A stretch of 64,000 nt of DNA from Caenorhabditis remanei (lineage: Eukaryota > Nematoda > Chromadorea > Rhabditida > Rhabditidae). Positions 54,454 to 64,000 of the stretch are shown here, piece after piece. Each line of letters opens with the position of its first letter. Position 1 is the first letter of the stretch. A model generated the notes under the pieces. That model saw only the letters and a program-made list of their open reading frames with translations, did not search any database and had not been told where the DNA came from. Where the stretch lies: contig NC_071333.1 of the NCBI RefSeq assembly GCF_010183535.1, positions 3,782,001 through 3,846,000 on the forward strand. The letters run 5' to 3'. Position numbers and translations under genes: made by a program.

Positions 54454-54820
54454 CCGTTTTCGGATTGATCCACGTCATAAAAAGTTATGCGCCGTTTTCT
54501 AAAAAGTGAGGACGTGAAGGATTTTTTGATATCATCGGATTCAGAAAAACTAGAGGACTCCAAACGTTTTGTCCGTTTCTGGATTGATCCACGTCATAAA
54601 AAGTTATGGGCCGTTTTCTAAAAAGTGACGACGTGAAGGCTTTTTTGATATCATCGGATTCAGAAAAAGTAGAGGACTCCAAACGTTTTGTCCGTTTTCG
54701 GATTGATCCACGTCATAAAAAGTTATAGGCCGTTTTCTAAAAACTGACGACGTGAAGGATTTTTTGATATCATCGGATTCAGAAAAACTAGAGGACTCCA
54801 AACGTTTTGTCCGTTTCCGG
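54454..54820. repeat. minisatellite, three 119-bp units
   Basis: Units begin CCGTTT(T/C)(C/T)GGATTGATCCACG at 54454, 54573 and 54692, with a fourth just starting at 54811. Each includes CGTCATAAAAAGTTAT and TTTTGATATCATCGGATTC. Very similar to each other. The repeated minus frame (MESS.FSESDDIKK) is a by-product. Confidence 0.9.
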
Positions 54821-54829
54821 GTAATTCAC

Positions 54830-55178
54830 TGTAACACCCAGAAGGGTGGTGTTGAGAAGGAGGTTTAGTCGCCGTCAGGCGACGTGAACCGACTGGTTTA
54901 AAAATAAATGGGAAAACAAAAAATAAGTAAATATATGTATTGATAAAGAATAACTGGATAACATAATAGTGAATAATAGTAATGAGAAGGTGACGGGGAA
55001 TTTGACATCATATTTTAAAACTCGTATAAACCAGTAGTTAGAGATAATTAAAATCTTCTGGGTTTGAGATAATTGATAATATCTATCAACCGTAATTATA
55101 ACCGTATCGATATTGATATATAGCACTAGATCGTTCGAATAGGCCTAAAATCTTCCGGACGACGAGAGCGGTATTACA
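54830..55178. mobile_element. candidate solo LTR, 349 bp
   Basis: Ends TGTAACACCC and GGTATTACA form a short inverted repeat typical of LTRs. No target duplication and no second copy seen, so it is tentative. Confidence 0.3.
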
Positions 55179-55442
55179 GCTACGGACGAGGCGAACACTG
55201 AAATTGTTTTTTGATTTTTCACTGTTTTTCCGGTAAAATTCCAACTCTTACAAATTAATAAATGCGCCACGATTGCGCCAGACACTTTATATATGAATCA
55301 GGCGCGACACGATCTATATAAAACTTGAATTTCCAAAAAGTTCCTATTTCAATCAAGACTTTAAAATTTTTTTGAAAACCCCAAAAATTTGAAACGCCAC
55401 CAAGGCTGGCGCGCATTTGATGCGTTTTTGGAAAAGTCTCAC

Positions 55443-56140
55443 CTTTCGGTTTCTTGAGTAAATAGATTAGGGGAAGAGCCTCGACCACCGTAGAACCACA
55501 GATCGAATAATTTAGATAAAAAGTTCCAATTTCCTCCTTCCCCAATCCAAGGATTGTAGAGGTATAAGTGAGTAGAATTGGCAGATACCCGAATAGAACA
55601 GCGACTAGAATTTCTCCGATTATTGCCCAGTAGTTTATTCTGATTTTAGCTTTGGTAAAGCTAAGAGTCCAACTGTCCTGTTCCCTTTTAATTTTAGCCA
55701 GTCGAAGGCAATAGAGGGCGAAGGGAAGGACGAGCTGTAAAGGAATTTTTTGAAAATTTGTTCTATAAACGACAAAATTACCATAGTTAACACCATCGGT
55801 ATCAATGGAATGACTGCTAGTCAGTTCTGGGATGTGTTGACGGATCCAATCGCAGTAGCACCCGTATAGATATTGAAAACCTCTTCACTAGTCGGATACC
55901 AAAACCACCAGGACACTATTCCATTGATGATAAGGAATAGGGCTGTGAGTACTCCAAAGAGTCCATGAAGTCGGTATCCTTTTGGCGTGATAGTGATCAA
56001 AATTGCTAGGGCGATCACTTTCAATAGGAGGACTGTGACCTTGGTGGAGACTAGAGTCCAATATAGGATTGAATGAGGGGACACTATCGTTCGGGAGAAG
56101 AAATGATGAGAAAACGATGGAGAAGTTGTTTTCGGAGATC
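55443..56140 (-). pseudogene. seven-helix receptor gene, broken
   Basis: Exon ending at 55792 reads SPHSILYWTLVSTKVTVLLL, IALAILITITPKGYRLHGLF and LFLIINGIVSWWFWYP, then a TGA at 55821-55823, then LAVIPLIPMVLTM. Exon 55734-55443 reads LVLPFALYCLRLAKIKREQD and NYWAIIGEILVAVLFGYLPI, ending LIYLLKKPK at a GTGAGA donor. Hydrophobic helices with a conserved-looking TM layout indicate a nematode chemoreceptor-like protein. It is not obviously the same family as the gene at 40 kb. The 5' end is unclear (a frameshift or missing exon near 56130) and no last exon is found. The single TGA could be a TGG change. Confidence 0.6.
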
Positions 56141-56214
56141 AGATACATCTGAAAATAAAAATACAGTAACCCAGTAATGCCCGGTTCTGGATGGATTTTT
56201 TGCCTCGCTTTACA

Positions 56215-56445
56215 ACTAAAATCGGCCAAATTTGGCTAAGAATGCATAAAATCGGTTGAGACTGGCTGAAAATGCTTAAGATCGGCTTAGATTGCTTAAG
56301 GTTGTCTAAAATCGTCTAAAATCGGTTGGAACCAGCCAAAATTTGTTGAGATTGTCAAAGATTACTTAAGATAACCTAAGATCGTCCAAGATCGCCTAAA
56401 ATGAATTTACATTGTCTAAGATTGGCTAAAATCGACCGAACATGG
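56215..56445. repeat. degenerate short tandem repeat, unit about 11-12 bp
   Basis: About 18 diverged units of the type GGCTAAAATCG / TGCTTAAGATCG / GTCTAAAATCG in a row. Confidence 0.75.
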
Positions 56446-58389
56446 TTAACAAGTTGTTAGCACGCTCTCTCATCCTCCAATTTTCAAACGAGCCTATCTT
56501 GCTATTCGAAAATAGTCAACTACAAAAATGTGCAAAACGTTTTGCAGATCATTTTTCTATTTTACAACATTTTTATATCTCCACACACTTTTGAAATATG
56601 CGCCTTCAAACATTTCAGTTTGGAGGCAGCGGAAAGAAGAGACGAGGTGAGAGACGCAGAGATATGTCGAAATGATATAATACTTATGACACACTCTCTG
56701 TAAAACTCGAGCATGACGATGTACAGACAAAAGTCAAACCGGTTTTTATGGGTTGGTATTATGCATAGTGGGTACCCAGACAACTAATAACGCATTGGTC
56801 CATATTTCATTTGGCTCCGCCCCCTACCGTCTAAAATATCCCTTATAAAGTTTTTTCGATTAAATTTTGATGGGAACAAGTAAAAAACGTCATTTTAAGC
56901 ACTTTTTGTGTTCATTTCATATTTTTAGCACTTCATTTCCACCGAGAAAAATGTCATTTTTGTAAAATTTTATGGTTTTTTTCAAACTTGTGTTTATATC
57001 TCAAAAATCTTACGTTACGGGAAATAATCTTACGTTATGGGAGACCCATCCTTCATCCATTTTAATTCCCAGATGAAACAGAGTGAAGTACTATAAGTAT
57101 TGACCCAGGGATCAGGAAAGTTAAGTTTTCTTTAAATCTAATGAAAACAAAAGTGAATCCCTCACAGGAGTTCCCGTACCCAAACTTACTTTTTCCAACA
57201 AAACATGATGAAATACTACATCAAACCAAAGATTTTTTGGAAAAATTGAATGAAAATACTAGTACTCAAAAAAAATAGTAATACCAGACCGCTTACACAT
57301 TGCGATCTCAATATGAAATGCTCCTCTGCTGGCAGAGTTTATATACCTTTCCCATAGAAGGGCGGAGTCACCAACTCTTGAAGATAAAATTTCACCGAGC
57401 CACCCAACTGCGTATCTCTAACATTCTGATATTATGATATTTCACATTTGGAATTTCTGAGAGACACTCACAGGGATTAGTGGAAAAGCATTGCGCGGGA
57501 GGGGGAGACGCAGAACATAAACTCCTAATTTTAGGGTTAGGAAGAAGGTGTAATTAGAAAAGCGGGAAATGTTAGGAGAAAAGGGATTTGTGCATTCGTA
57601 TAGTTAATGAAGTCTCAGAATAATCTAAAATGGAATATCCAAAAGATCACAAGATCATTCTTCAAAACACTCGAATGATCATTGGCAAATTAGTTATTAC
57701 ACATCGTGGCCACGCAGCGCTTTTCAAATATTTATTGTCATGCGTACTTTCTTTCTATCTCCTTCACTACTACTTTTTAAAAGGTAATTTTTGCAATCCA
57801 CAAAGAAATAATTATTTATATCAATAATCAAACAAACATAGCGAAGCTCAAAACAATTTTCCACACTTCTCGATAATTTGTCTTAAGTGAAGGATATTAA
57901 TGTCAACATAACATGCCACGACAAATCTCAATACAAATGTACCTAGTATTTCCAGCTCCTAGGAATATTAATGATTCATCTGCTCAGAAATGCATGCACC
58001 ACAGACTATTTGATTGTCATCATCAGTGTTGATCATGCGAAAAACCTGGGTACTCAAAAGTTAGAGCCTTCTGCTATAAATTCATAACAATTGAGGCTCT
58101 GCATAACTTATTTTCATCATTCCTGAACATCTGAATCACCATCTGGTTTTCTTGTTGGGTTGCCTTGGTTTTCTCTACAAACGGATTATCCGTCACTGTC
58201 AAAATATCTCACCTGCACAACAATAGGCGGGAGGTGTATGCAAAGGTAGTGATGTGTTTGATTAGTTCACTCTGAAGAAGATTTAGTTTGGGAAGATATC
58301 CTCCACTCCTGTTTGTTGTCTCAGTGTCACGCCTACATCTGTCGTCAAGACAACTCTCCTTCATTTTATTAGCTTGACTTTGCCGTACT
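56446..58389. other. intergenic, upstream region of the plus-strand homeobox gene, with repeats
   Basis: 57340-57600 matches 5990-6240 in order. 57905-58045 is a partial copy of the 3.6-kb inverted repeat (GCATGCACCACA.ACTATTTG). A 65-codon frame at 57630 has no support. No clear TATA box was found near 58390. Confidence 0.4.
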
Positions 58390-59105
58390 ATGAGTTATCC
58401 TCTGTCTGAAATGTTTGAAGCCATGAAGACTGCTCTGGTTACTCTACTAACATCAGAAGATCCTGCGCAGCAAGAGCTCAAAGAAAAAGTTCAAGTGATG
58501 GGACAGGCCGTGATGTAAGTTTCAATTGCTTTGATATTATCGATTAGACACTTTTTTCAGCTGGTCCCTATTGAGTGAAAATAAGTCGGCGTCAATGGCA
58601 ATGCTATCTCCTGTTAATCATGAGCTCGTGGAAACTGTGGTTTCAATGTTTCCATGCATTAAAATGGAGAAACAGACACCTTTGTCGATTTCTCGTGGTT
58701 CAAATTTGAGGTTAGTTTGATGAAAGGTCTATTGAGACTCGTGATGTTCCACTTCACAGAAGCCCTTTAAAAATTGATTTGGCGCAAAGTGACTCTGGAC
58801 GGGATACATCCAGTTCCACCGCCACAACACCCGGATCTTTGAACTGGTCTGTTTTCGACATGACTCCACAGATGCTTCAAAAGAATCACGACGAGCCGGT
58901 CAACAGGAATGAACAACGTCGTCTGCCTAAAAAATACACCAAAGAACAGGTTCGAAAATTGGCTGAGTACTTCAAGAAACGTCATTATATTCCGGATGAA
59001 GATAAATATCAGATGGCCAAAGAAACTGGATTGACTGCGCAGCAAGTCTCGAATTGGTTTGCAAACACTAGAAGAAGTTTGAAAAAGAAGAATATTACTT
59101 TCTAA
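58390..59105 (+). CDS. divergent homeobox transcription factor, 206 aa
   Basis: Exons 58390-58514, 58561-58710 and 58760-59105 join in frame (125+150+346 nt) over 46- and 49-nt introns. The homeodomain is at about residues 144-203: YTKEQVRKLAEYFKKRHYIP, then KYQMAKETGL, then TAQQVSNWFANTRRSLKKK. It keeps L16, F20, L40, V45, W48, F49, N51 and R53, has Ala at position 50, and is of the ordinary 60-residue length (not TALE). The N-terminal half (MSYPLSEMFEAMKTALVTLL, then a helical region) is shared in layout with the minus-strand neighbour, and a Ser/Thr-rich linker (DTSSSTATTPGS) precedes the homeodomain. Nuclear DNA-binding regulator. No orthologous class recognised. It lies tail to tail with the next gene, 583 bp apart. 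Confidence 0.9.
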
Positions 59106-59688
59106 TTCTTGCTGGTTTTGTGTATTATAATTGAACATAAAGTGTGAATAACTGTTTGTTTCTTTGCTTCACAACAACAATTAGCGGAACTTCAATGCTA
59201 TAGATACATAGATTTTTCAAACCAGTGCAATCTTATTTTTAACTTATTTGGATTTTTTGAATCCTTGATTTTTTAAACTCCAGACCACAAAAGTTGCTTT
59301 CGATACTGTCTCATCAGCACATCACGTTTGTTTTATTTCTATTTCGATCAAGCTAAAAGAAATTGGTTGGGTTATGTGGACGACAAATGGTGTTGTGAGA
59401 CTGTGACGTTGAACACAAAACTAGGTCATTTTCCCAAATTGCATATCCCATCGTAAAAACACATGAGTAATTTTTTCACTTTTGTTCTCTTGATCTAGGT
59501 GAGAGAATTTGACAGTTGATCGATCTGTGTGCAAAAAAAAGAGTGATTGGGGAGAGAAGACATTCCCTTAACAACACTAGGGAGATCTAAAACATGAAAA
59601 CGGCAAAAAGAGTATACAGACTTGAATGACTTTATTGAATAACACATAGCAACAATTTCAAATAAAAAGAAAAATTGTAAAGCATGAT
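59106..59688. other. intergenic between convergent homeobox genes
   Basis: 583 bp containing both 3' ends. AATTGAACATAAAGTG after the plus gene may hold its polyadenylation region. No further gene. Confidence 0.5.
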
Positions 59689-60578
59689 TTATTTAATTTT
59701 TTTTTGTGAAACCCTTTTGTTTTTAAACCATTCCCTAACTTGCTTCACAGTTAAACCAGTTTCTTCTGCTAATTTTTTCTTCTCCGCACCGGTCACATAA
59801 GCCTTTTTTGCAAAGTATGTATTGAGTTGTTGCCGTTGTTGCTCGGTATAGTTGCAGTACTTTTTCATTTTTGTCGATTGCATCAACGCGTCCGTCATTC
59901 TTTGAATCATCAAAGGCGATTGATATTCACAAGGCCAGTCCAAGGATTCTGTTGTTCTCCCGGAAGTTTCTGTGCTAGGTGTGGAGCTTCCGGATTCGAT
60001 AGTCGATTGGATTCGAATTGAATTATCACTGAAAGAAACTATTGAAAATTTGAATGAAGTCTTTTCGATTAAACATACCTCGAAACCGAGCAAGCCTTGT
60101 AATCAGAGCTGGTAGACAAAGAAGAAAATATGGATGTCTCTCTGCCGTTTCTCGAAGATGACGCAGACGAAGTGGAACTGAAATTTCAAACTTTCACACC
60201 TGAAATCTCATTTCATATTAAACTTACCCAACAGATTCATTGACATCCTGCAAAACACGCTGTGTCTCAAACTTGACAAATGGAAAGATTGAGACAAGAA
60301 CTTCTTTTGGTTCTGAAAGTGATGGGCAAGGAGACGCTGGGTTAAGCATCAAAGCCTTCTTAGCCAAAAGTTCAAGACTGCAAAAAAACAATTAATTTTG
60401 TCTGAGATTTGCCGCTAACTTACATTATAGCTTGAGCATTTTCCATTATTCTTGTATTATGTTCGAGGTCCTTTGGACTGAGTGAATTTGAATTTATAAC
60501 AGTCTCCAGTAAAACCTTTAATCCATCAGCCATAGTGTTCCAGTGTTCAAAAAATTTGAAAGCGTTGGTAGACGACAT
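59689..60578 (-). CDS. divergent homeobox transcription factor, 247 aa
   Basis: Exons 60578-60424, 60377-60228, 60177-60079 and 60028-59689 join in frame (155+150+99+340 nt) over 46-, 50- and 50-nt introns. The last acceptor is the second of two candidates, chosen because only TTCTTTCAG keeps the frame. The homeodomain is C-terminal (about 188-247): YTEQQRQQLNTYFAKKAYVT, KKLAEETGLTVKQVREWFKN, KR, with L16, F20, L40, V45, W48, F49, N51 and R53 kept and Lys at position 50. The N-terminal region matches the plus-strand neighbour in exon phases (after 155 vs 125 nt, then 150 nt in both) and in motifs such as VLVSIFPFVKFE vs VETVVSMFPCIKME. So the two are paralogues; this one has an extra Ser-rich exon. 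Nuclear DNA-binding regulator. Confidence 0.9.
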
Positions 60579-60684
60579 CTTTTATAATGAGCTCACGATC
60601 TGTTTCTGTTTGTCTTCGTTAAAAAAGAGGGATAAGACAATGTCAAAGTGAGAAAACATACATACTGTGAATTCAGAATAAAAA

Positions 60685-60687
<3 letters not shown>

Positions 60688-60734
<47 letters not shown>
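60688..60734. repeat. GA dinucleotide microsatellite
   Basis: About 23 AG units with no interruption. Confidence 0.95.
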
Positions 60735-60737
<3 letters not shown>

Positions 60738-60879
60738 AGATATGTAAAAAGTATTAAGAACCAGCATCTCTAAAAACCAAAAAACTGTTCCAAGAAACAT
60801 TTTTATCGATAGGAGTTTTAAGATCACCATTCTGAACCATTAAAACACGTGCAAAAAAATTTCAAAAAATTTGTACTCT

Positions 60880-61275
60880 GTGGGTTCCGAACCAGTATGC
60901 CTTAGAACCCAAAATCTTCTCAAATACAAAAGGGTTTTCTTCTTCTCCTCCTTTATCGCCACCGAATCCCTTTTTTTTTAATCCGTTATTTGCTCTCTCC
61001 TCCATGGCTCCTCCTTCTGTCAAGAATTGATTTATTCCACCAATTCTTGTTTGACGGAGCCGGCCCCTGGGCTCCGAAATGACGGGGCCGACCCCTTGGA
61101 ATCGATCGTCCATCCCATGACCATTCCCAGTCGAATTCCTTTGGCTGCTGTGATCCATACCATCACAATTCCTCCAGCTGAAGCTTTGTTCGCCATATGT
61201 GGGGTTCGATCCTCCGATTCTCCGTTCGGTGGCCGACAGCCTAACCAGTTGAGCTATGCCGGCCACATTCATATC
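60880..61275 (-). repeat. tRNA-derived repeat (SINE-like)
   Basis: On the minus strand a tRNA-like head begins near 61262: GCCGGCATAGCTCAACTGG includes an A-box-like TAGCTCAACTGG, and about 50 nt later GGATCGAACCCC resembles a B box. A non-tRNA body of about 300 bp follows. The 140-codon frame through it (AGIAQLVRLSATERRIGGSN) is the usual false translation of a tRNA. An inverted pair (CATTCATAT..ATATGAATG) brackets its 5' edge at 61266-61300. Confidence 0.55.
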
Positions 61276-61315
61276 GAGAGTCAAAGGCGTATATGAATGT
61301 CGGCGAAAAATTTTT

Positions 61316-61490
61316 CAAAATTTTTTTTTTCAAAATTTTTTTTTCAATTTTTTTTTTCAAATTTTTTTTTCAAATTTTTTTTTCAAATTTTTTTTTCAAA
61401 TTTTTTTTCAAATTTTTTTTTTCAAATTTTTTTTTTCAAATTTATTTTTTCAAATTTTTTCTCAAATTTTTTTTTTCAGTTTTTTTTCCG
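61316..61490. repeat. (CAAATTTTTTTT)n array
   Basis: About a dozen units of C-A3-4-T7-10, following the tRNA-derived repeat on its 5' side. Low complexity; Phe-rich frames here are not genes. Confidence 0.9.
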
Positions 61491-61751
61491 GTTCTGAGGG
61501 ATGCGAGTTCAAACCCTACTGAGAACAATTTTTAGATTTTTTTTACACCTGTTTTATAGTGTTTTAACCTCACCGAGGATTAAAAAACAATTTTTCTCAT
61601 GATTTTTCAGTTGTATATTTGACGTTCCCATACATTAAAGTTTGTTTTAAGAGGCGTTGTCTGTAAGATTAGGATTCCTCTTGGCACAGTTGCAAAAAGT
61701 TGTTTCAATCCGAACTCTTTTTACAGCATATATACCCTATGGTAGTGGTTT

Positions 61752-62010
61752 ACAAAAAATATGTTACCAGTCCCCTATGACGTCATCATAGGAAAATGTG
61801 CCCAATAATTGACTTTTCACCCAAAAATTCATAAAAATTTCAATGTTCCAGATAACATCGGGAAACTTTCGCAACATGTTAGAAATGTTTTTGACTACCC
61901 CTACCCAATTTTATAGCCCTCAAAACACCCCAGAAACCGTTCAGATAAATTTCATTTCCATGTTTTTACAACTTTTCTCAAAATTTCAAGATTCTCAAAG
62001 TGACATCTTC
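61752..62010 (+). repeat. dispersed repeat family A, uninterrupted copy
   Basis: Matches 3720-4080 (interrupted by a Helitron) and 4170-4440 (inverted). Shared words: CAGTCCCCTATGACGTCATC, AATAATTGACTTTT, GGGAAACTTT. Confidence 0.7.
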
Positions 62011-62254
62011 GGGGCCAGAAACACTGATAAATCATAAGGGAATAGGGGAATCGACAGCGAAAAAAGAAAGAGAGACGGTCGACAAAGTGGTAAATCGAGT
62101 GGTGAATCACTGACGGCTGAACGACCGCCAACGGGTCAACGAGCCAACGACGGCCTGTTACCGGCCAGCCAAAACAGTTAGAAAAACAACGAAAAAATTG
62201 ATTGAGGAATCGAAATCGTATCAGAAAAGCAGAGATTTTACAATTATGCTTTAC

Positions 62255-62430
62255 CAGAAAAAAATTCGATTCGGAAACATTTTCCGAAAAAAAATTCGGA
62301 ACATTTTTCCGACGGAAAATTTTCCGATTTTATTTTCCGGAAAACTTTTCCGACGGAAAATTTTCCGATTTTTTTTCGGAAAATGTTTCCGAATCAAAAT
62401 TTTCCAAATTGTTTTTTCGGAAAATTTTGA
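62255..62430. repeat. TTTTCCGACGGAAAATTTTCCG-type low-complexity repeat
   Basis: Self-complementary GGAAAATTTTCC words in tandem, similar in style to the interior of the hAT element at 10.3 kb. Terminal repeats not identified. Confidence 0.6.
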
Positions 62431-62620
62431 GAAATAGTCGTAAAATTTGATATTTTTTAATACTCCAATACTTCTGAAATTTCTAAGAAAATTTTATCAT
62501 TGAATCAAAGCCAAAGCTTGAATTGTGAGTTCAATTTTCCTATTCCTGGATGCGTTCAGCAGAATTTGAATTTTTTTGGAAGCCTCAGCTGGTTTCATTT
62601 CCAATCATATGTGTCCCGAC

Positions 62621-62894
62621 CAGGCTTGTTCGGAGTCGTCGAATCGGATATCGAACTTCTCCAATTCTCCCGCGGATAATTCTCCGACTTTTTTTTTGTG
62701 AAATTATTCGATCGGAGAATTTCGGAACATTTCGGAGAATCGAAAAACCCGTATTAGAAACATTTTTGGTAAAATTCTCCGAAATTTCCAAAATTTTCCG
62801 ATTCTAAAAAAGATTCGGACACTCGATTTTCCTACTTCTTTAGGAAAAAGTTTCGATTCTCCGATTCTCCAAAAAATTTCTCCGAACAAGCCCG
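62621..62894. mobile_element. hAT-type MITE, 274 bp
   Basis: Ends CAGGCTTGTTCGGAG and CTCCGAACAAGCCCG form inverted repeats. They are flanked by GTCCCGAC (62613-62620) and GTCTCGAC (62895-62902), an 8-bp duplication with one change. The interior is rich in TTCGGAGAAT words with no coding capacity. A different family from the 605-bp hAT element but built the same way. Confidence 0.8.
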
Positions 62895-62902
62895 GTCTCG
62901 AC

Positions 62903-63833
62903 TCGTAACTCTTTCTCGTCTCTAAATCCTTTCTCAGGTAATCGACTCTCAATCATCACTCTTTCAAGACATTTGTTGTTCAGCGGTCAGAGAGAGGATA
63001 ATTTGGTATCCACAGAGACTGGATGTATCTCATTCTTGCCCTCCGTAAAACTGCCCGGTGCCATCGGGCTTCAAACATCGTTAGTCCTCATCGGACGATT
63101 ACGAGGAATTCCTGACCTAGTTTTTTTTCCATTTTACTCGGTTTGAAATGAAACCCATTTCGCTTTTCAAAAGTTCAAATCAACACCAAGCAGTTATCTT
63201 TTGCGGAACACAGTATTGAGATCGTGAAACTCTAGGATCTTTGAATTGAATTCAGTATGCAGAGCACAAATAGTGTTGAAGATAATCGATTTTCGGTCAG
63301 AAACATCCTTACTTTGATCGAACTTCATTCATTTTAAATGAGTGAGGTTTCGCAAGTAAAATCTATTTTTTGAAACCTTCAAAGTAAAAAACTGTCAAGT
63401 TTAGTTAAACAACTTATATTTGAAGCCCAAAACAGAAGCCAGAAAGCTAAAAACACATATAAAACGGGTAGAAACCCATCAAAGTTGCTAATGACAAGAA
63501 TGCCCAAATTCCCGTCAGTCCAGGGTATCATAAGTAATCATACAATAAAGTTCCTTAAATTTGCTAATCAGTCTAACAAAGGATATGTGTCTGGTTGTCT
63601 ATTGTTTATTATGGGATATGACGGCTGCATCCACATTTGCGAAACAATGCAATCATGTAAAACGACCACACGGCTATTTTAAATTGGACAGGACTATTAA
63701 AGTGTTTTTCACTTTGGGTTTTGAAGACCTGTCAAAAAATGTAACTACTGACAGAAAATGCAACATTCATTGGTATCAAATCACAACATGCTTAAGGATC
63801 TCCTGGAGAACATCTGAGCACTTCACCTCTCAC
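62903..63833. other. intergenic, no gene recognised
   Basis: Open frames at 63485-63860 lack domains. Nothing else seen. Confidence 0.4.
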
Positions 63834-64000
63834 CGCTTTCAAGTTTTCTCTGATGATTGAGAAGTATATGTTGTATGTGTGACCTTTCCATCCGTTGAAC
63901 TTTCCCATGATTTTGAGCCAATGTCCAACTGGTTGGTCATAGGATGCATCGAATATCATTTGGAAATTGCTTCCGGTTTGTTCAAGCATCTCTCCGACCA
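63834..64000 (-). CDS. coding exon of a gene entering from the right edge, unidentified
   Basis: A minus frame open from the window edge to a GTGAGA donor at 63833. It encodes VGEMLEQTGSNFQMIFDASY, then GHWLKIMGKFNGWKGHTYNI and FSIIRENLKA. Composition is clearly coding and both ends are in phase 0 with the donor. The start lies outside the window. No domain recognised. Confidence 0.5.

Noticed and set aside
54485..54801. Repeated small protein (MESS.FSESDDIKK)
   Set aside because: Artefact of the 119-bp minisatellite read in the same frame in each unit.
60582..60830. Serine/leucine repeat protein
   Set aside because: The frame is produced by the GA microsatellite.
60862..61284. 140-codon glycine-rich protein
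   Set aside because: Begins in a tRNA-like head and runs through a SINE-like body; typical false frame.
61256..61535. Phenylalanine-rich proteins in three frames
   Set aside because: Low-complexity (CAAATTTTTTTT)n array.

Overview
This window looks like nuclear DNA of a nematode, most likely a Caenorhabditis species. The DNA is AT-rich. The genes have very short introns (about 44-60 nt) with GTAAGT/GTGAGT donors and TTTTCAG acceptors. The gene content fits as well: divergent homeobox genes, C2H2 zinc-finger genes, a seven-helix receptor and a histone-type 3' stem-loop. There is no sign of prokaryotic organisation. All gene models below were joined by hand from splice signals and reading-frame continuity; none has been checked against transcripts or databases.

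Layout. 0-8 kb: a foldback repeat with a tRNA-like gene in its loop, an intact four-exon secreted protein gene (minus, 1125-1707), isolated coding exons on the minus strand and two short Helitrons that carry a tRNA-like sequence. 8-20 kb: a stretch of decayed genes. In order these are a PHD/SET chromatin gene split by a hAT element with an 8-bp target duplication, a TSR2-like gene, two RING-exon copies, a TBC (Rab-GAP) gene start and a phosphatidylinositol-synthase fragment. 20-27 kb: wreckage of transposons (BEL/Pao-like zinc knuckles, a PIF1/Helitron helicase, an LTR and gag remnant, a 3.6-kb inverted repeat, a TA-flanked MITE). 28.3-29.2 kb: an about 60-bp satellite whose units contain heat-shock elements. 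30.5-31.2 kb: a rearranged phosphatidylinositol-synthase copy.

32-48 kb holds most of the intact genes: a 199-aa C2H2 protein, a 293-aa seven-helix receptor, a 161-aa C2H2 protein and a 95-aa protein of unknown role. A homeobox pseudogene and the relic of a histone H3 gene lie among them. The last intron of the 161-aa gene contains a very young LTR retrotransposon (identical 289-bp LTRs, perfect 5-bp target duplication) that has lost protease, RT and RNase H. 48.8-52 kb: a 1.6-kb near-perfect palindrome and a decayed Tc1/mariner transposase. 54-64 kb: minisatellites, a broken receptor gene, two related homeobox genes arranged tail to tail (58390-59105 plus, 59689-60578 minus), a tRNA-derived repeat, a second hAT MITE and an exon that runs off the right edge.

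No operon or multi-gene pathway is evident. The clearest themes are nested, dateable transposon insertions, a young group of divergent homeobox genes, and a concentration of gene fragments whose parent genes presumably lie elsewhere.
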